Origin: Atkinsonella hypoxylon
Lineage: Eukaryota > Ascomycota > Sordariomycetes > Hypocreales > Clavicipitaceae
Direction: 5' to 3'
DNA: 64,000 nt
NCBI GenBank assembly: GCA_000729835.1
Contig: JFHB01000060.1
Span: forward strand, 62,001-126,000
The notes beneath the pieces are model-generated. The model did no database searches. It was not told the origin of the DNA and saw nothing but the letters and a program-made list of their open reading frames with translations. Position numbers and translations under genes: made by a program. Positions 11,399-22,227 of this stretch are shown here, piece by piece; positions within the stretch are counted from its first letter, which is position 1, and each line of letters begins with the position of its first letter.

Positions 11399-13214
11399 TC
11401 ACAACGTCCACACAGGCGCTTTTGCGAGAACCTGTCGTCCTCTTACTTCTAGAGCAACAAAGCCAGCAAATCGCACCTTGTTCGCGTCCTTAGACGAACC
11501 TGCCGTCGTCTCTCGGTCAGCATGCGAACAATTCCATCAAGGATGGCGAATTCGTTATATCCAGTTTTAGCAACGAAAAAAAAATTGCCGTGACAAGTAG
11601 AAAAGGCTGGGTGCTCTCTTTCTTTTATAGTGACTTACCAATCTTGGTCTTCTCGTCCGTGTCGTTGTCTGGGTCTGAGTCTGCTTCAGCACCATTGTGT
11701 GCTCCAAGTGACGGTAGGCCAGTCTTTTCAACCTCCATAATGTTTGGCTGCACTGTATCACCTGGCAAGGGATACGTGATGGCTACATCTCGGCTTTCTA
11801 GAGGCAGGTTTGCAGCTATCGCAACCGCCAACTCAGCAATCATAGATGCACTGCCCTCAACGCCAGGTGGAGGTGGTGTGCTGAGGAATTGATACAGAAA
11901 AGCAGTCAAGTTGGTCGTGATCTTGTTCGTCAACATTCCTCGATTTTCCTCTGCTTGATATGAGGCAATTTTCTGCTGCAGTCCGTCCAGTGTTGCCATT
12001 CTCCAGTTAACAATCTTAGTGGTCAAAGCATCGAACTCCTCTTGGCTGCGCATCGTGTGCGAGTTGCCGCGAATACTCAACTCAATCTCTTTCAGCTGTA
12101 TGCTTAGCAATGCGTCTAGCCCAGGGTGAAAGCATTTATTGAACAACTCGTCCACAAGCCACTTGGAAATAATCGCACGGCCAACAGCTGTCATTTCTTG
12201 CTTTCCAGTCTTGAGAGCGTCTGCGCTTACGAGACTGCCCACCCACTGAGGAAGGCTACGCCAGTCCTTACGTATATTAAAAGAGAGGTTGTTGATGGCG
12301 CCGTTTAGACGGTTGAATCTCGTCAGGTATTCGTTGTCATCCCATGCCGTACGTGATTGAGACATGCGCTGGTGGGCAACAGCATTCTGCAAGTGCTCTA
12401 CTTGACCATTCAATTGGTCGATTTGTAACCTGCCTTCATAATACAATTTCTTGACATACTTGTACTTGCCGACTTCTCCGTGTTAGTAACTTTTTTTTTT
12501 CCGGTAACAGTGTCTTAGGGTACATGAGCAGGAGCATAGTGAAGAACAAGAGTGAAATGAAATGGCAAGTCGAACGTACAGAGATCCTTAAATTGCTTCT
12601 CAAGTTCGGGGTCTCGGTCTGACGGTCGGGGGCTATTTCGCCCTAAGTCTATACCTAGAGAAACATCAACACACTGTGCAGCCTTTTCTTCACCAAGACC
12701 TGAAATTGGCAGCGCACCTTGGCTGGGAGGTGGTACAGTATTTATAGTACTGGTGGACATGCTCCCTTGACGATGGTACGCGGGCGGTGGTCCAGATGGT
12801 GCATCGACTTGTCCACGCAGCCCTTTTTCAGCATCCTGGGTGCGACGGCTAATTTGAGAACCGCCTCCAGGAGCCGGCGGCGCCATTTCAGCTTGTTCTT
12901 GGCCTTGTCGACTTGCCCCTTGACCTCTCGGGGGATTGGAGGAGATATCCTGCGATGACGTAGAACCGTGATTGGAGCCCTGGGCTGGCTGCAATTGATG
13001 CTGTGGGTAGGCAGATCGGGGATCCGAATCAGTCACGGATGAGTCGTGAGACAGCTGCGATATAGTTTCTGCGTTCTGCAGTTGCTGACTGGTTACCATG
13101 CGAGGTTCCCAACCTGGCTGATATGGGCCTTGAGGGGAACTGGTAGGGTAATGAAAGTGTTGCTGGGGTTGTTGACGAGCTTGCTGATCGTAGCCGGTGG
13201 CCTGCTGCTGTTTC

Positions 13215-13250
<36 letters not shown>

Positions 13251-14521
13251 GATTCGAGTTGAGCCTGCCGCTCCTGAATACGGATAGTACCTTGGCGTTG
13301 CAGCGGTTGTGGCTGAGTTTGTTGTAAGGGCGACGGCGTTTGCAGGTTCTGAAGTTGCTGATGTGGGGGTGCATGATCTGGGGGTTGGTAGACTTCGTCG
13401 TACGAGGATGTTTCAAGTTTCTCGCCAGAAACTTGGCGAACACTGTTGCTAGTCGAATGAATGTGGGAATCCTGTATTGGTGAGTCTATGTTAGATGCAT
13501 GCGCGTGATAAGAGTGCTCGTCGATCTCACCCGCTTCGTGAAGCGGCGAGGGCTGCTGGCTGTATGTGCCCCGGGGGTTCCAGTCCCGACCGGAAGGAAG
13601 CTGTGTCGCCTGCGACGAGCTCGTTTTCAAATTTGGAGGGTTGCTCACCCTCTTGGACGGCCTGCGAGCAAGTCCAGCCGTATTATCGTACGGTCCAGTC
13701 GGGTTGCGGCCAGTTGATTGCGGAGAAGACTGTTGCTGCTGTTGCTGCTGCTGTTGCTGCTGCTGTTGCTGACTGTCATGCGAGTCACGGCTGGAACCAA
13801 ATATGCCCTTGATCAATTTTCGAGTCGACCGCTTCTGAGGAGCAGGAGCAGGAGCAGGAGCAGGCGTAGGTGCCGACTGTGGTTGAAGCGGCTGTGGTTG
13901 CTGATGGTAGGCGGCTGTACTTGGGAGGTCATTGATGGAGCCCGACGCAATACCATAGACCTGCTGTTGCTGTTGCTGCTGCTGTTCTTGATGAGGTGTG
14001 AAGGGAGGAATTCCGCAACGCTGGCTCTGTGGGCGATTAGCAGAAGGATCGAAGTCTATGAGAGTCTGCGGCTGTGGTCCATCAAAGGAAGGCGGGCGAC
14101 CGGGACCTGACGTCTTCGACGATGGAAGAAGGTTAACACCACCATCCAACTGGTTTAGCAGATGCGGCGGACGGGGGGGAGGGATGTGTTGTTGTTGTTG
14201 TTGTTGTTTCTGTTGTTGCATGTGCTGCTGCAATTGATGCTGCCCTTGTGAAGGCGGCCAAGCGTCCACAAATGTTTCAAGGTGGTCGCTAACGTTAGAA
14301 CTCACAGCTGCAGTGGACGACGACAGGGCCGACTGTGGCAGAGCTTCGGCAGACGAGCGGGCGGGGGCTACGCTATCAAGCCCAGGACCAGCGCCAACAC
14401 TTGCACCACCGCCAGACGTTGTGCCAAACGTTGTGCCAGACGTCGCACCTGTCGACAGCTGCTCGGGTGATGCATGCTGCGGTCGGTTTTGTTTGCCCAG
14501 TCGTCCGAAGCTTGGCATCAT
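11399..14521 (-). CDS. Conserved fungal protein of unknown function with poly-Q N-terminal half
   Basis: I do not recognise a named family. Three exons, 14521-12580, 12472-11639 and 11499-11399, give 958 residues. The first ATG of the frame (14521, with a second at 14518) opens MMPSFGRLGKQNRP; the frame continues upstream but without an ATG. The N-terminal 600 or so residues are disordered, with poly-Q tracts of about 8-15 residues and a basic patch (RSTRKLIKGIFGSSRD). From PELEKQFKDLFGKYKYVKKL the protein becomes ordered and helical, with an apparent coiled coil (IDQLNGQVEHLQNAV) and a helical block to FLYQFLSTPPPPGV. The last exon encodes a compact tail, KVRFAGFVALEVRGRQVLAK. This architecture suggests a scaffold or condensate-type protein, but that is inference. 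Splice phases close. Confidence 0.8.
13212..14226 (-). repeat. Poly-glutamine (CAA/CAG) tracts in the coding sequence
   Basis: Several mixed CAA/CAG runs encode Q tracts, at about 13212-13251, 13729-13771, 13963-13986 and 14187-14226. The mixture of CAA and CAG codons suggests selection for the peptide as well as replication slippage. Confidence 0.85.
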
Positions 14522-16855
14522 CGTCGGTGTTGGCGAAGTATCCTGCGCTCGCTTCGCCAGGACGGGGAGGGGAGACTCGAGCAGGCGAGGATGGACAATT
14601 CTGACGCTTTTATTTGATCGCGAGTCTGCAAAAGGTGAGTTGTTGTTGCGCCTCGCTCCTCGGTTGGCTCCTTTATCTGGGCTCTCTTCACCAGCCCAAC
14701 CCCTCACCTCAGCTGACGAACTAGGCTCTGCGGTGCCGAGTCGGATAAGCGGATTGTTCTTTGGGCACTACGGAGTACAGCTAGCTACTCGCTGATGTAG
14801 CTCCGAGGCTTGGACATGGGACTTGGCGGCGAGTGGAGGAAACCACCGACAAGTCTCAGGTTTAAAAAAAGAAAAGCTCGCAGGGAAACTTGTCACTTTG
14901 AAGTAGCAGGGGGGTTGGGGCAACAGGGTGAGCAAATGATTAAACCGCCCTCATCGACCCAGAGCTAGCCTGGTTATTAAACGCAACCTCTCCGTCGAAT
15001 ACCTAAGACAGTATGTAGGGAACGTTTGGTCCTGCTCAAAATCACCTGCAACTACTGTACATGGTCTGATTGATTGTGCAGCTCAACAGCTCCGTCGAGA
15101 CAAAAAAAAAAAAAAAGTCGATATATCAGATGGGTCATCACATACCGACAGTAACTGACTCCACTTCAACTTATGATCCCGTCGAGTTCAATGTCACCCC
15201 TCTGAAGTTCTCCTGAAAAGCTTCTACGCCAAGAGGCCGACACGCCGATGCGGGGTCTCTCATTGCTTGGGTAAGGTAGGTAGGCAAGGCGCATCGTCTG
15301 TCACGGTTGATGTATGGCATGGCCGGGGCGATGGGACAGAAGTCTTCGCTGTTGGTACAATTTATAGTAAGGAATACCAGACTGTACAGCGTTCTCCGTT
15401 CTCCGTTCTCCGTTCTCTGTACATACATGCAGGACTCTTGGTGGAGCACGAATTGAGCCAAATTCGAAATTAACTTTGCTGCTATTATTGGACATGTCAC
15501 TGCCAAAGTTACGTCCAACGATGTCTTGCCTTCGTGGCCCCCAAGGCTGGGCCATCGGCCGTCAACGCACACCAGCCGACAAATTTGAGGATTTTCAATA
15601 CCTAAAATAGACTCATGGGTGCCGCAGTCTCAGTTTCTCAGCGCCATTGACGTCGAGTTGCAGCACATCTGGCGTTGTGTCGACTGTTTGGGCCATTCCC
15701 AACCCAGGATGGTTTGCCGTTACTCTGAAGTGCTCCGAGTGGAACAGTAGCGTGCTGATATGAAATGGCAGCGCAACTCTAATCTGGTGCAACGTAGGAT
15801 CTCCAGTGGCTTGTGTGTCTACTATACAGGGATATTTATCGATCGCGGAGGACGTTATGTAGAGAAAATCCTAAGAACCGACTAGATTATAGATAGTGTT
15901 AAGTATTCCAGATTGTTGTTCGCTAAATTGTAATTGCGAGCACTGCGACTATCGCACACTAGAGCTTACAGATCGCACACTGCCAGGCACGTTAAGGCAA
16001 TTAATCAATAATGTTTCAGAAATGGAAGGAATCATCAAAGCTTTAGATTTGGGGCACACATTATACAATATTCTGGCTGGTTCGAATGACCGCAGTTATG
16101 TTGTCGGCCTTGGCATGGCCTAAGCAGCTCTTCAGATCAACAACGAATCTAAACATGACCAGAAAACTATGAAATTATGAGAGAAAGTCACAAGCACGAC
16201 TACAGTTTCACTTGAGGATGTCCTATCTCATACACTGAGTGCCTTATGAAACATCAGTAATTAACAGCACCTTGACGATGAGTTACCCTGGAGGCGGGAG
16301 CCTACGAGGAATCCTGAAGTTCGCATCGGATCGGACTTTGCACGAATATTAGTGCCTATTCTATAAACACAAGCATGAAAGTCTTCTGGGATCATGGTGA
16401 GGGACTTGTTGTAGACGAAATGGTCCGGTCGCGTTACTATCCCGCCAAGACCCTATTTTGCGGGGTGGATGGAATGGAGTGGAATGCGCCATCACGGGGG
16501 AAACGGCGGATGCTGAGAGGAGAGGAGGGGGTGACGCTAAGCGTTCGCCACAAGATAAGTGCGCATCTATCTATTGATGACGACTCGGGTTTTGACAGAT
16601 GGCAGGCCGAGATCGTCGCCGCCAAGGGTCCGATATGGCCGTATCTCTCCTCTGCTTCTTGTAGATAAGAGGTCGGCGGTGTCTGAGAACGACCCTCACA
16701 CGACCCTCACATGCATATTGGAACCATAACTATGCGAAGCGGTGGCGCTTCTTTTGCAAACACATCTTCAGCCTTTACAAATTGAACTCGCTTGTGTGTC
16801 CTGGTTTTGCGAATGCCGTCTCTTGCCTGACTGTCATTGTCATCACTCCAATAAG
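14522..16855. other. Gene-poor 2.3-kb stretch upstream of poly-Q gene and P450
   Basis: This spacer holds the promoter of the poly-Q gene and the upstream region of the P450. It contains TACGGAGTAC at 14769-14778, 15 A at 15102-15116 and a GTTCTCC heptamer array at about 15391-15418. An ATG-initiated open frame at 16375-16668 (97 codons) lacks recognisable motifs. I cannot support a gene here. Confidence 0.5.
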
Positions 16856-18735
16856 ATGCTCTTCTCACCAGTATATCTCGCCCTCATCGCGTTCCTCTTC
16901 GTAGGAGTAGAGATCATAAGATCGCTCCGGTCGCCTTTGCGCAAGATACCTGGTCCGTCCGTCAGCCTGTTCACATCGCTGCTCCTGAAATGGAAAGAGA
17001 TCAATGCCGCGAGAACACTCTACATACATGCTTTGCATGAACGATACGGACCTGTGGTTCGAATCGCCCCCCACGAAGTGTCGTTCACATCGTGGACGGC
17101 ATTGAAGGAGATATACTGCTCAGGTGGGAGCGGGTATGACAAGTCGGATTTCTATAACCTTTTTAGAATATATGGAAGGAGGTTTGTGAAGATCGATCAT
17201 AAAGTTTCAAACTCTGCAAAGTGGTTGTTGATGACTATTATAGGACAATGTTTACCATGTTGAACAAGGCAGATGTGAGAGATATGTCCACAGGAACAAA
17301 AAAAAAAAAAAAAAAAAGGACGTGGATTAACTAGGCATCCGCACGCAGCATGCAAAGCGAAAGCGTATACTCGCAGATCGGTATGCAAACACGAATGTCA
17401 TGCGAAGCGTTTCCCTCGAGGGCATTCAAGAACGGTCAAGGGCATTCCTGCATCGATGCACAGAGGCAGGCAGCTCTGCTACAGATATATTTGTGAGTCA
17501 ATGGATGTGACCTCTCGTACCGAGGCTCTGAATGAAACTGCTGATGTGATTCTCCAGATACGTAAGTCTATAGAACGGAGCAGGAATGCTTGCGGATGCA
17601 GACTCATACTCACGCAGCCAACCCTAAGATAGCTCTACACGCATATGCGTGCGACTGTGTCACCCACCATCTGTTCCATCCGGGCGGTTCCAACTGTCTC
17701 GGTAGCAAGGCAGACGAGGAGATGATGCATCAAGTTGCTGCCGACGACAGCTTGCAGAGTGAGGACTTCTCGACTTCAATGCAACACCTCTGAATGATGA
17801 CTGATGTGCCAACATGTACTCGCGTACTCCAGACCGACTCATCTCACACTACAGTCCTACGCTGTATCGTCTCTTTGCAGGGATACTCTCCTTTTTTGTG
17901 AAGCCACGATCTGTACCCCTGGCTGATACCTATGTCCTGGAAGCCAGCAAAAGGACCGATGCCGCCAGCTTCACGCTATTGAGCCGGCTGGAAGAGAAGA
18001 CTGAGGGGCTCGATGACATCGGAATGGCTGCAGAATGCCTGGACCATATGGTTGCAGGGATAGATACTACGGGGGACACGCTCTGCTTCTTGATGTGGGA
18101 GTTATCACAACCCCGATCGGTACACCTGCAGCGTAGATTGACGGGGGAGCTGCAAAAGAATCCCGAGCGGCCTATCGACCAGCTCCCCTTCCTTGACGCT
18201 GTTTTATGTGAAGGTCTTCGATATTACCCTGCCATACCGATGTCGCTGCCCCGTTTGGTGCCGCAAGGCGGTCGAACAATTGACGGCTACCATGTACCAG
18301 AGAATACTATTGTCAGCTGCCAGCCGCATTCCATGCACCGCATCGACACAAGTGTGTTTCCCCATCCAGACAAATTCGATCCGGACAGATGGATGGAAAG
18401 CGAAGGAGACGCGGACAGGAGACGATTGCTATTCTCGTTTTCAAACGGGGGAAGAGGATGCATTGGCAAACAGTGAGTTGAAAGACCAGACGGACGCCCT
18501 TTGAAGTTCGCACAAGTTGGCAGCCCTAACGTGTGTCTGTAGTCTCGCCATTGCGGAGATGAAAATATTGCTACGCGATGTTTATTCCCGCAATCACACG
18601 ACCCCTGATGCCTCCATGACGGCTGAATCCATGGCCACGTCGGACCAGCTCATTTCAACGCGGCCGCTGGGCCAGAAGTGTCTTTTGCATTTTCACCCTT
18701 TGCCCGAAGCAGACATCGAATCTCATGTCACGTAG
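16856..18735 (+). CDS. Cytochrome P450 monooxygenase (microsomal type)
   Basis: A haem-thiolate monooxygenase, probably anchored in the endoplasmic reticulum. I model six exons: 16856-17181, 17244-17274, 17349-17492, 17629-17758, 17833-18472 and 18543-18735, 487 residues, a normal fungal P450 length. Residues 1-22 form a membrane anchor, followed by the KIPGPS hinge. The I-helix oxygen-binding motif AGIDTT lies near residue 284, ExxR (EGLR) near 336, and the haem-binding loop FSNGGRGCIG with the cysteine ligand near residue 420. The gene looks intact. The 31-nt exon 2 and a 20-A run in intron 2 are unusual. No other biosynthetic genes lie nearby, so the substrate cannot be guessed. The family resembles fungal CYPs annotated as benzoate-hydroxylase-like; the subfamily is unknown. 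Confidence 0.88.
17298..17317. repeat. Poly(A) run of 20 inside P450 intron 2
   Basis: The run lies between the donor (17275) and acceptor (17348) of a 74-nt intron and makes up more than a quarter of it. Confidence 0.85.
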
Positions 18736-20422
18736 CTGCTGCCTGCAAGAGTGTAGTTATGTATGTACCTGGCGCAGCGAGTTTTGCCATTGCCATTTGG
18801 GAAGTGTCCTGAATAGAATGAGCGTCATGACAACTGCTGAGAGCAGGATAGGACCCACGCATACGTTGCATTGCATTGCATTGCATTGAGGAGGCCAAGG
18901 CCGCTTTTTTCCAATCAGTAATCAATTTATTCGTCTCAGGATTGTCTTTGGGCAACTTGGTTGGACCATTGTCGGGGACTATATCCGCGTAAGCAAGAGA
19001 CTCCTGCGGAATTCTCGAATTCAGAGTGCTCCGTACTCCGTAACTCCGTACACATCGCTGAATCACTGAATCACTGAATCGCTGACCCTGGTCCGGTCGC
19101 ATCGGCATTGGCATCCGCAATGTCAATATGTCAATGTCCTGTGGTTCGTCGTGATCAGGCACTCGTGCATATGCGGTGGTGCACATCCAGAATGGTGATG
19201 GCGAAGTGATGCTGTTGGTCGGTGCGACGGCAGACGGCAGACGGGGTGTGGCCTTTGTACAGTACCTTTGACCTTGTCACTCTCAGACCCCATAATGTTA
19301 ACATTATGGCTGGCCCTGGAATCATTGGTGTCAATTCGTAACTCCGGCCGGCCAAGGGCGAGAATCCGCGCCATCAGACACGTTTCCCTCCTTCAGTGTG
19401 GCCTGACACGCCTAACACGCCTGACACCGGCCCACTTCCCTCTGCTCACTGACCACTGACCACTGACCACTGCCGCTGCCTCGTCCTATTCTGGAGACCT
19501 GCGACCCTCCGTAGTTAGCACTTGCGTTATTTGGACTGGCGGAGCTAGGCAGCCTGCTGTCGCTCGCTTCGTCGAAATCTCTGCCAGAAAATTCAGTCCA
19601 CATTTCCTCTTTGCTGCCTCGTGCTTCCTTTCCTGTCCCTGCTCTGCCAATTTCCTCTTCTTCTCCCCCACACACCCAACAAAATCCAACTTTGTTCGGA
19701 GAAAGAACCGTCTGTCGCCGAATCGCTCGCTGCAAATCTCGTTTGCGCTACGATCCCGGAAATCATCAACAACTGCGCCTTCGCCTGTTGACTGTGCATT
19801 CGGTCGCAGCGTCATATCAGCCAATAACACTCTTCCCTGCTTCGCCGCCAAACCTTCCGTCACCCAAGCGTTCAAAATACCATCTCTGTTGGCTTCCTTG
19901 GACATTATAGGGTCTCGTTGAAGTCCTTAGAGCTTAACACCCCGTCGTCATCATCAACTCTTGCTGCATAGCAGAACCAACACCACTTAGCGACTATCGA
20001 GCGCACATTGCTGTTTATGTATCAGCACGATCAGTTCATTCACCCCAGACCCCTCTTCAAGCTGCAGTTGTTTCGCATACCGCGAAACCTTTGTAGCCCC
20101 AATACCTATTCTGACGGCTGAAGACTCAACACTGGAGAACACTGGAGTTCATGCCTACCTTACTGTTTATCAAGACTTCCTCCGGCTTGCCCTATGTCAA
20201 ACCTACATCGTCTTGTTGAGCTCTGATCTTTCCTCTCCCGCTCACACACAGCTTTCGCCAGTCCAACCAGTCCCAAGACTCCTCTTTATGTCGAATTCGT
20301 CGCTCTAGAGCAGTACCAATTTGCCTCGCAGCCTCACAACTCCCTTAAAATTTGCCGTTTCGTTCAATCTGTCATCAAGATATTACGCCTGCTGTTTCCT
20401 CGCCCCGTGCAACACCACTACA
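18736..20422. other. Spacer and probable long 5' leader of eIF5
   Basis: The left part holds short repeats: a TTGCA pentamer array at about 18866-18890, ACTCCGTA words at about 19033-19052, an imperfect CTGAATCA array at about 19058-19085 and an ACTGACC array at about 19446-19472. The right part (about 19600-20422) is CT-rich and looks like the promoter and a long untranslated leader for eIF5. The frame upstream of the eIF5 ATG stays open to about 20321 but has no ATG. No gene is supported. Confidence 0.5.
18866..18890. repeat. TTGCA pentamer microsatellite
   Basis: Five tandem copies of TTGCA lie just downstream of the P450 gene. Confidence 0.85.
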
Positions 20423-21762
20423 ATGGCTACCATCAACGTTCGCCGCGACGTCAGCGACGCCTTCTATCGCTACAAGATGGAGCGTCTGCAGACCAAGATT
20501 GAAGGAAAAGGCAATGGTATCAAGACTGTTGTTGTCAACGTCTCCAGCGTTGCTGCCTCTCTTGCTCGGCCCGCCTCTTTCATCATCAAGTACTTTGGCT
20601 TCGAACTTGGTGCCATGACCAACCATGACCCCAAGGACGATCGTTGGATCATCAATGGTGCTCACGAGGCTGCTAAGCTCCAGGATCATCTTGATGGTTT
20701 CATCAACAAGTTCGTTCTTTGCAAGAATTGCAAGAACCCCGAAACCGACGTCAAAATCGAGAATGATCGTATCCTTCTTGATTGCAAGGCTTGTGGTCAG
20801 CGTACCGCTGTCGACCTTCGTCTTAAGCTGAGTGGCTACATTCTCAAAAACCAGCCCAGCAAGAAAAACAAGAAAGACAAGGCCGAACGCAGGGCCGCCA
20901 AAAAGGCTAAGCAAAACGGAACTGCTACCGAGAACGGTACTGGAAGCGGTCCTGAAGATGGCTCCGAAAATGGTTCAAACGAGAACGAGGAGGAGAATGG
21001 CGATACTGGCAGTGACCACGAGTTCAACAAGATGCAGGCTGAGGTCGTCGAGGACGTTGCAGTCGAGGTCAAGGATGACGAATGGGCTGTGGACATGAGT
21101 GAGGAGGCTGTTAAGGCTCGTCAGGCTCAGCTTCCTGGAGACTTTAAGCAGAAGCTCAGCCTTGGTGATGACGACGATGAGGGGGACGGTGGGAATACCA
21201 TCTACGACGAATTTGGAGACTGGATTCAGAATGAGGCTCAGGAAAAGGGCAGCATTGACAAGGTTGACTCCATTGAAATTTACCTCAAGGCCAAGGACTT
21301 GGGTATCGAGACCAAGCACCGCAGCGTCTTGGTCCTGGTGCAGACCGTCTTTGACAAGAATATCTGTACTCAGATTCCCAAGCGTGCTGGCATGTTGAAG
21401 CAGGTAAGTTTTCACCATCGTCTGTGCCTTTCTCTCATATTTCTTCGATGGTTCATACTGATATATATTTACAGATCATTAGCTCTGACCGTCATGAGAA
21501 GGCTCTCTTGGGTGGCACGGAGCGCCTCGTTGGATTAATGTCTGAGCAGAACCCCGAAGTGCTGCCTCAGATCGTCAAGATTCTCCAGCTGTACTACCAC
21601 CACGATCTGATCAGTGAGGAGGTTGTCACCAAGTGGGGCACTCACGCTAGTAAGAAGTACACAGACAAGAACACCTCCCGAAAGATTCGCCAGGCCGCCA
21701 GACCCTTCCTTGACTGGCTCGAGCAGGCTGAGTCCGAAGAATCCGAGGGGGAAGACGAGTAG
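20423..21762 (+). CDS. TIF5: Translation initiation factor eIF5 (GTPase-activating protein for eIF2)
   Basis: eIF5 stimulates GTP hydrolysis by eIF2 in the 43S complex and sets start-codon selection. Two exons, 20423-21403 and 21475-21762, give 422 residues. The protein starts MATINVRRDVSDAFYRYKM, matching the family, with the arginine-finger region at the N-terminus. A C2-C2 zinc ribbon follows (CKNCKNPETDVKI then CKACGQR, residues about 99-130). A Lys-rich linker and an acidic low-complexity stretch lead to the C-terminal W2-type HEAT domain (VLVLVQTVFDKNI, ALLGGTERLVGLM, ILQLYYHHDLISEE) and the acidic-aromatic tail that binds eIF2beta and eIF3 (FLDWLEQAESEESEGEDE). The single intron has a GTAAGT donor and lies in the W2 domain. 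Confidence 0.96.
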
Positions 21763-22227
21763 TTGGCTCGTGAGGCCTAAATTTGCGCCCGGCTGCTACT
21801 GCCTGTTTTTTTCTATGCCTCGTTGACCAATGCTTACAAGAATGTATGGAAAGAAATTGAAAATGCCGAGAAGAATGTTAGACTTGAAAATTGGTCGTGT
21901 GTTCAGATGTGCTAGTCTACTGGCAATTTGCGTCGTTTGACGTTGAAAAGAATAAACGGATCCTCAAGAATGCTAATGCTCATTGATCTGGATTGAGTCG
22001 TGTGATGCAGTATAGTGTTTTTTTTTTTTTTTTTTCACGCAGCAGTAGTAATGTAAAAAATGGCGGCTTCTCTAGATTATTTTTATCCTGTTATAGCCGA
22101 TAACCCGTATGAATCCACGAATGCATTTGTCTAAGAACCCACATGCTGTCCAGGCCTGCCCGCCTTCACAGGGTTCTACATCCATGCCCCGTAACATCGC
22201 CGTGCCTAGCCACATGCAGTACAATCA
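21763..22227. other. Convergent 3' spacer between eIF5 and the THOC1 fusion gene
   Basis: An AT-rich convergent spacer with a run of 18 T at 22018-22035. It should contain both 3' untranslated regions. No gene is seen. Confidence 0.6.
21951..21956 (+). promoter_or_regulatory. AATAAA-type polyadenylation signal candidate
   Basis: An AATAAA hexamer lies about 190 bases after the eIF5 stop codon, in AT-rich DNA, at a plausible distance for the 3' end of the mRNA. Confidence 0.35.

Noticed and set aside
14522..14707. N-terminal extension of the poly-Q protein
   Set aside because: The upstream frame begins with GTG and has no ATG before 14521, so the ATG pair at 14521/14518 is preferred.
15171..15572. 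Minus-strand frame spanning a GTTCTCC repeat
   Set aside because: The translated repeat (ENGERRTEN) and lack of motifs indicate a chance open frame.
16375..16668. 97-codon ATG frame upstream of the P450
   Set aside because: No domain, no homology I can recognise and no splice partners; the length is within what chance allows.
20321..20422. N-terminal extension of eIF5
   Set aside because: It has no ATG, and MATINVRRDVSDAFYRYKM matches the known eIF5 N-terminus.
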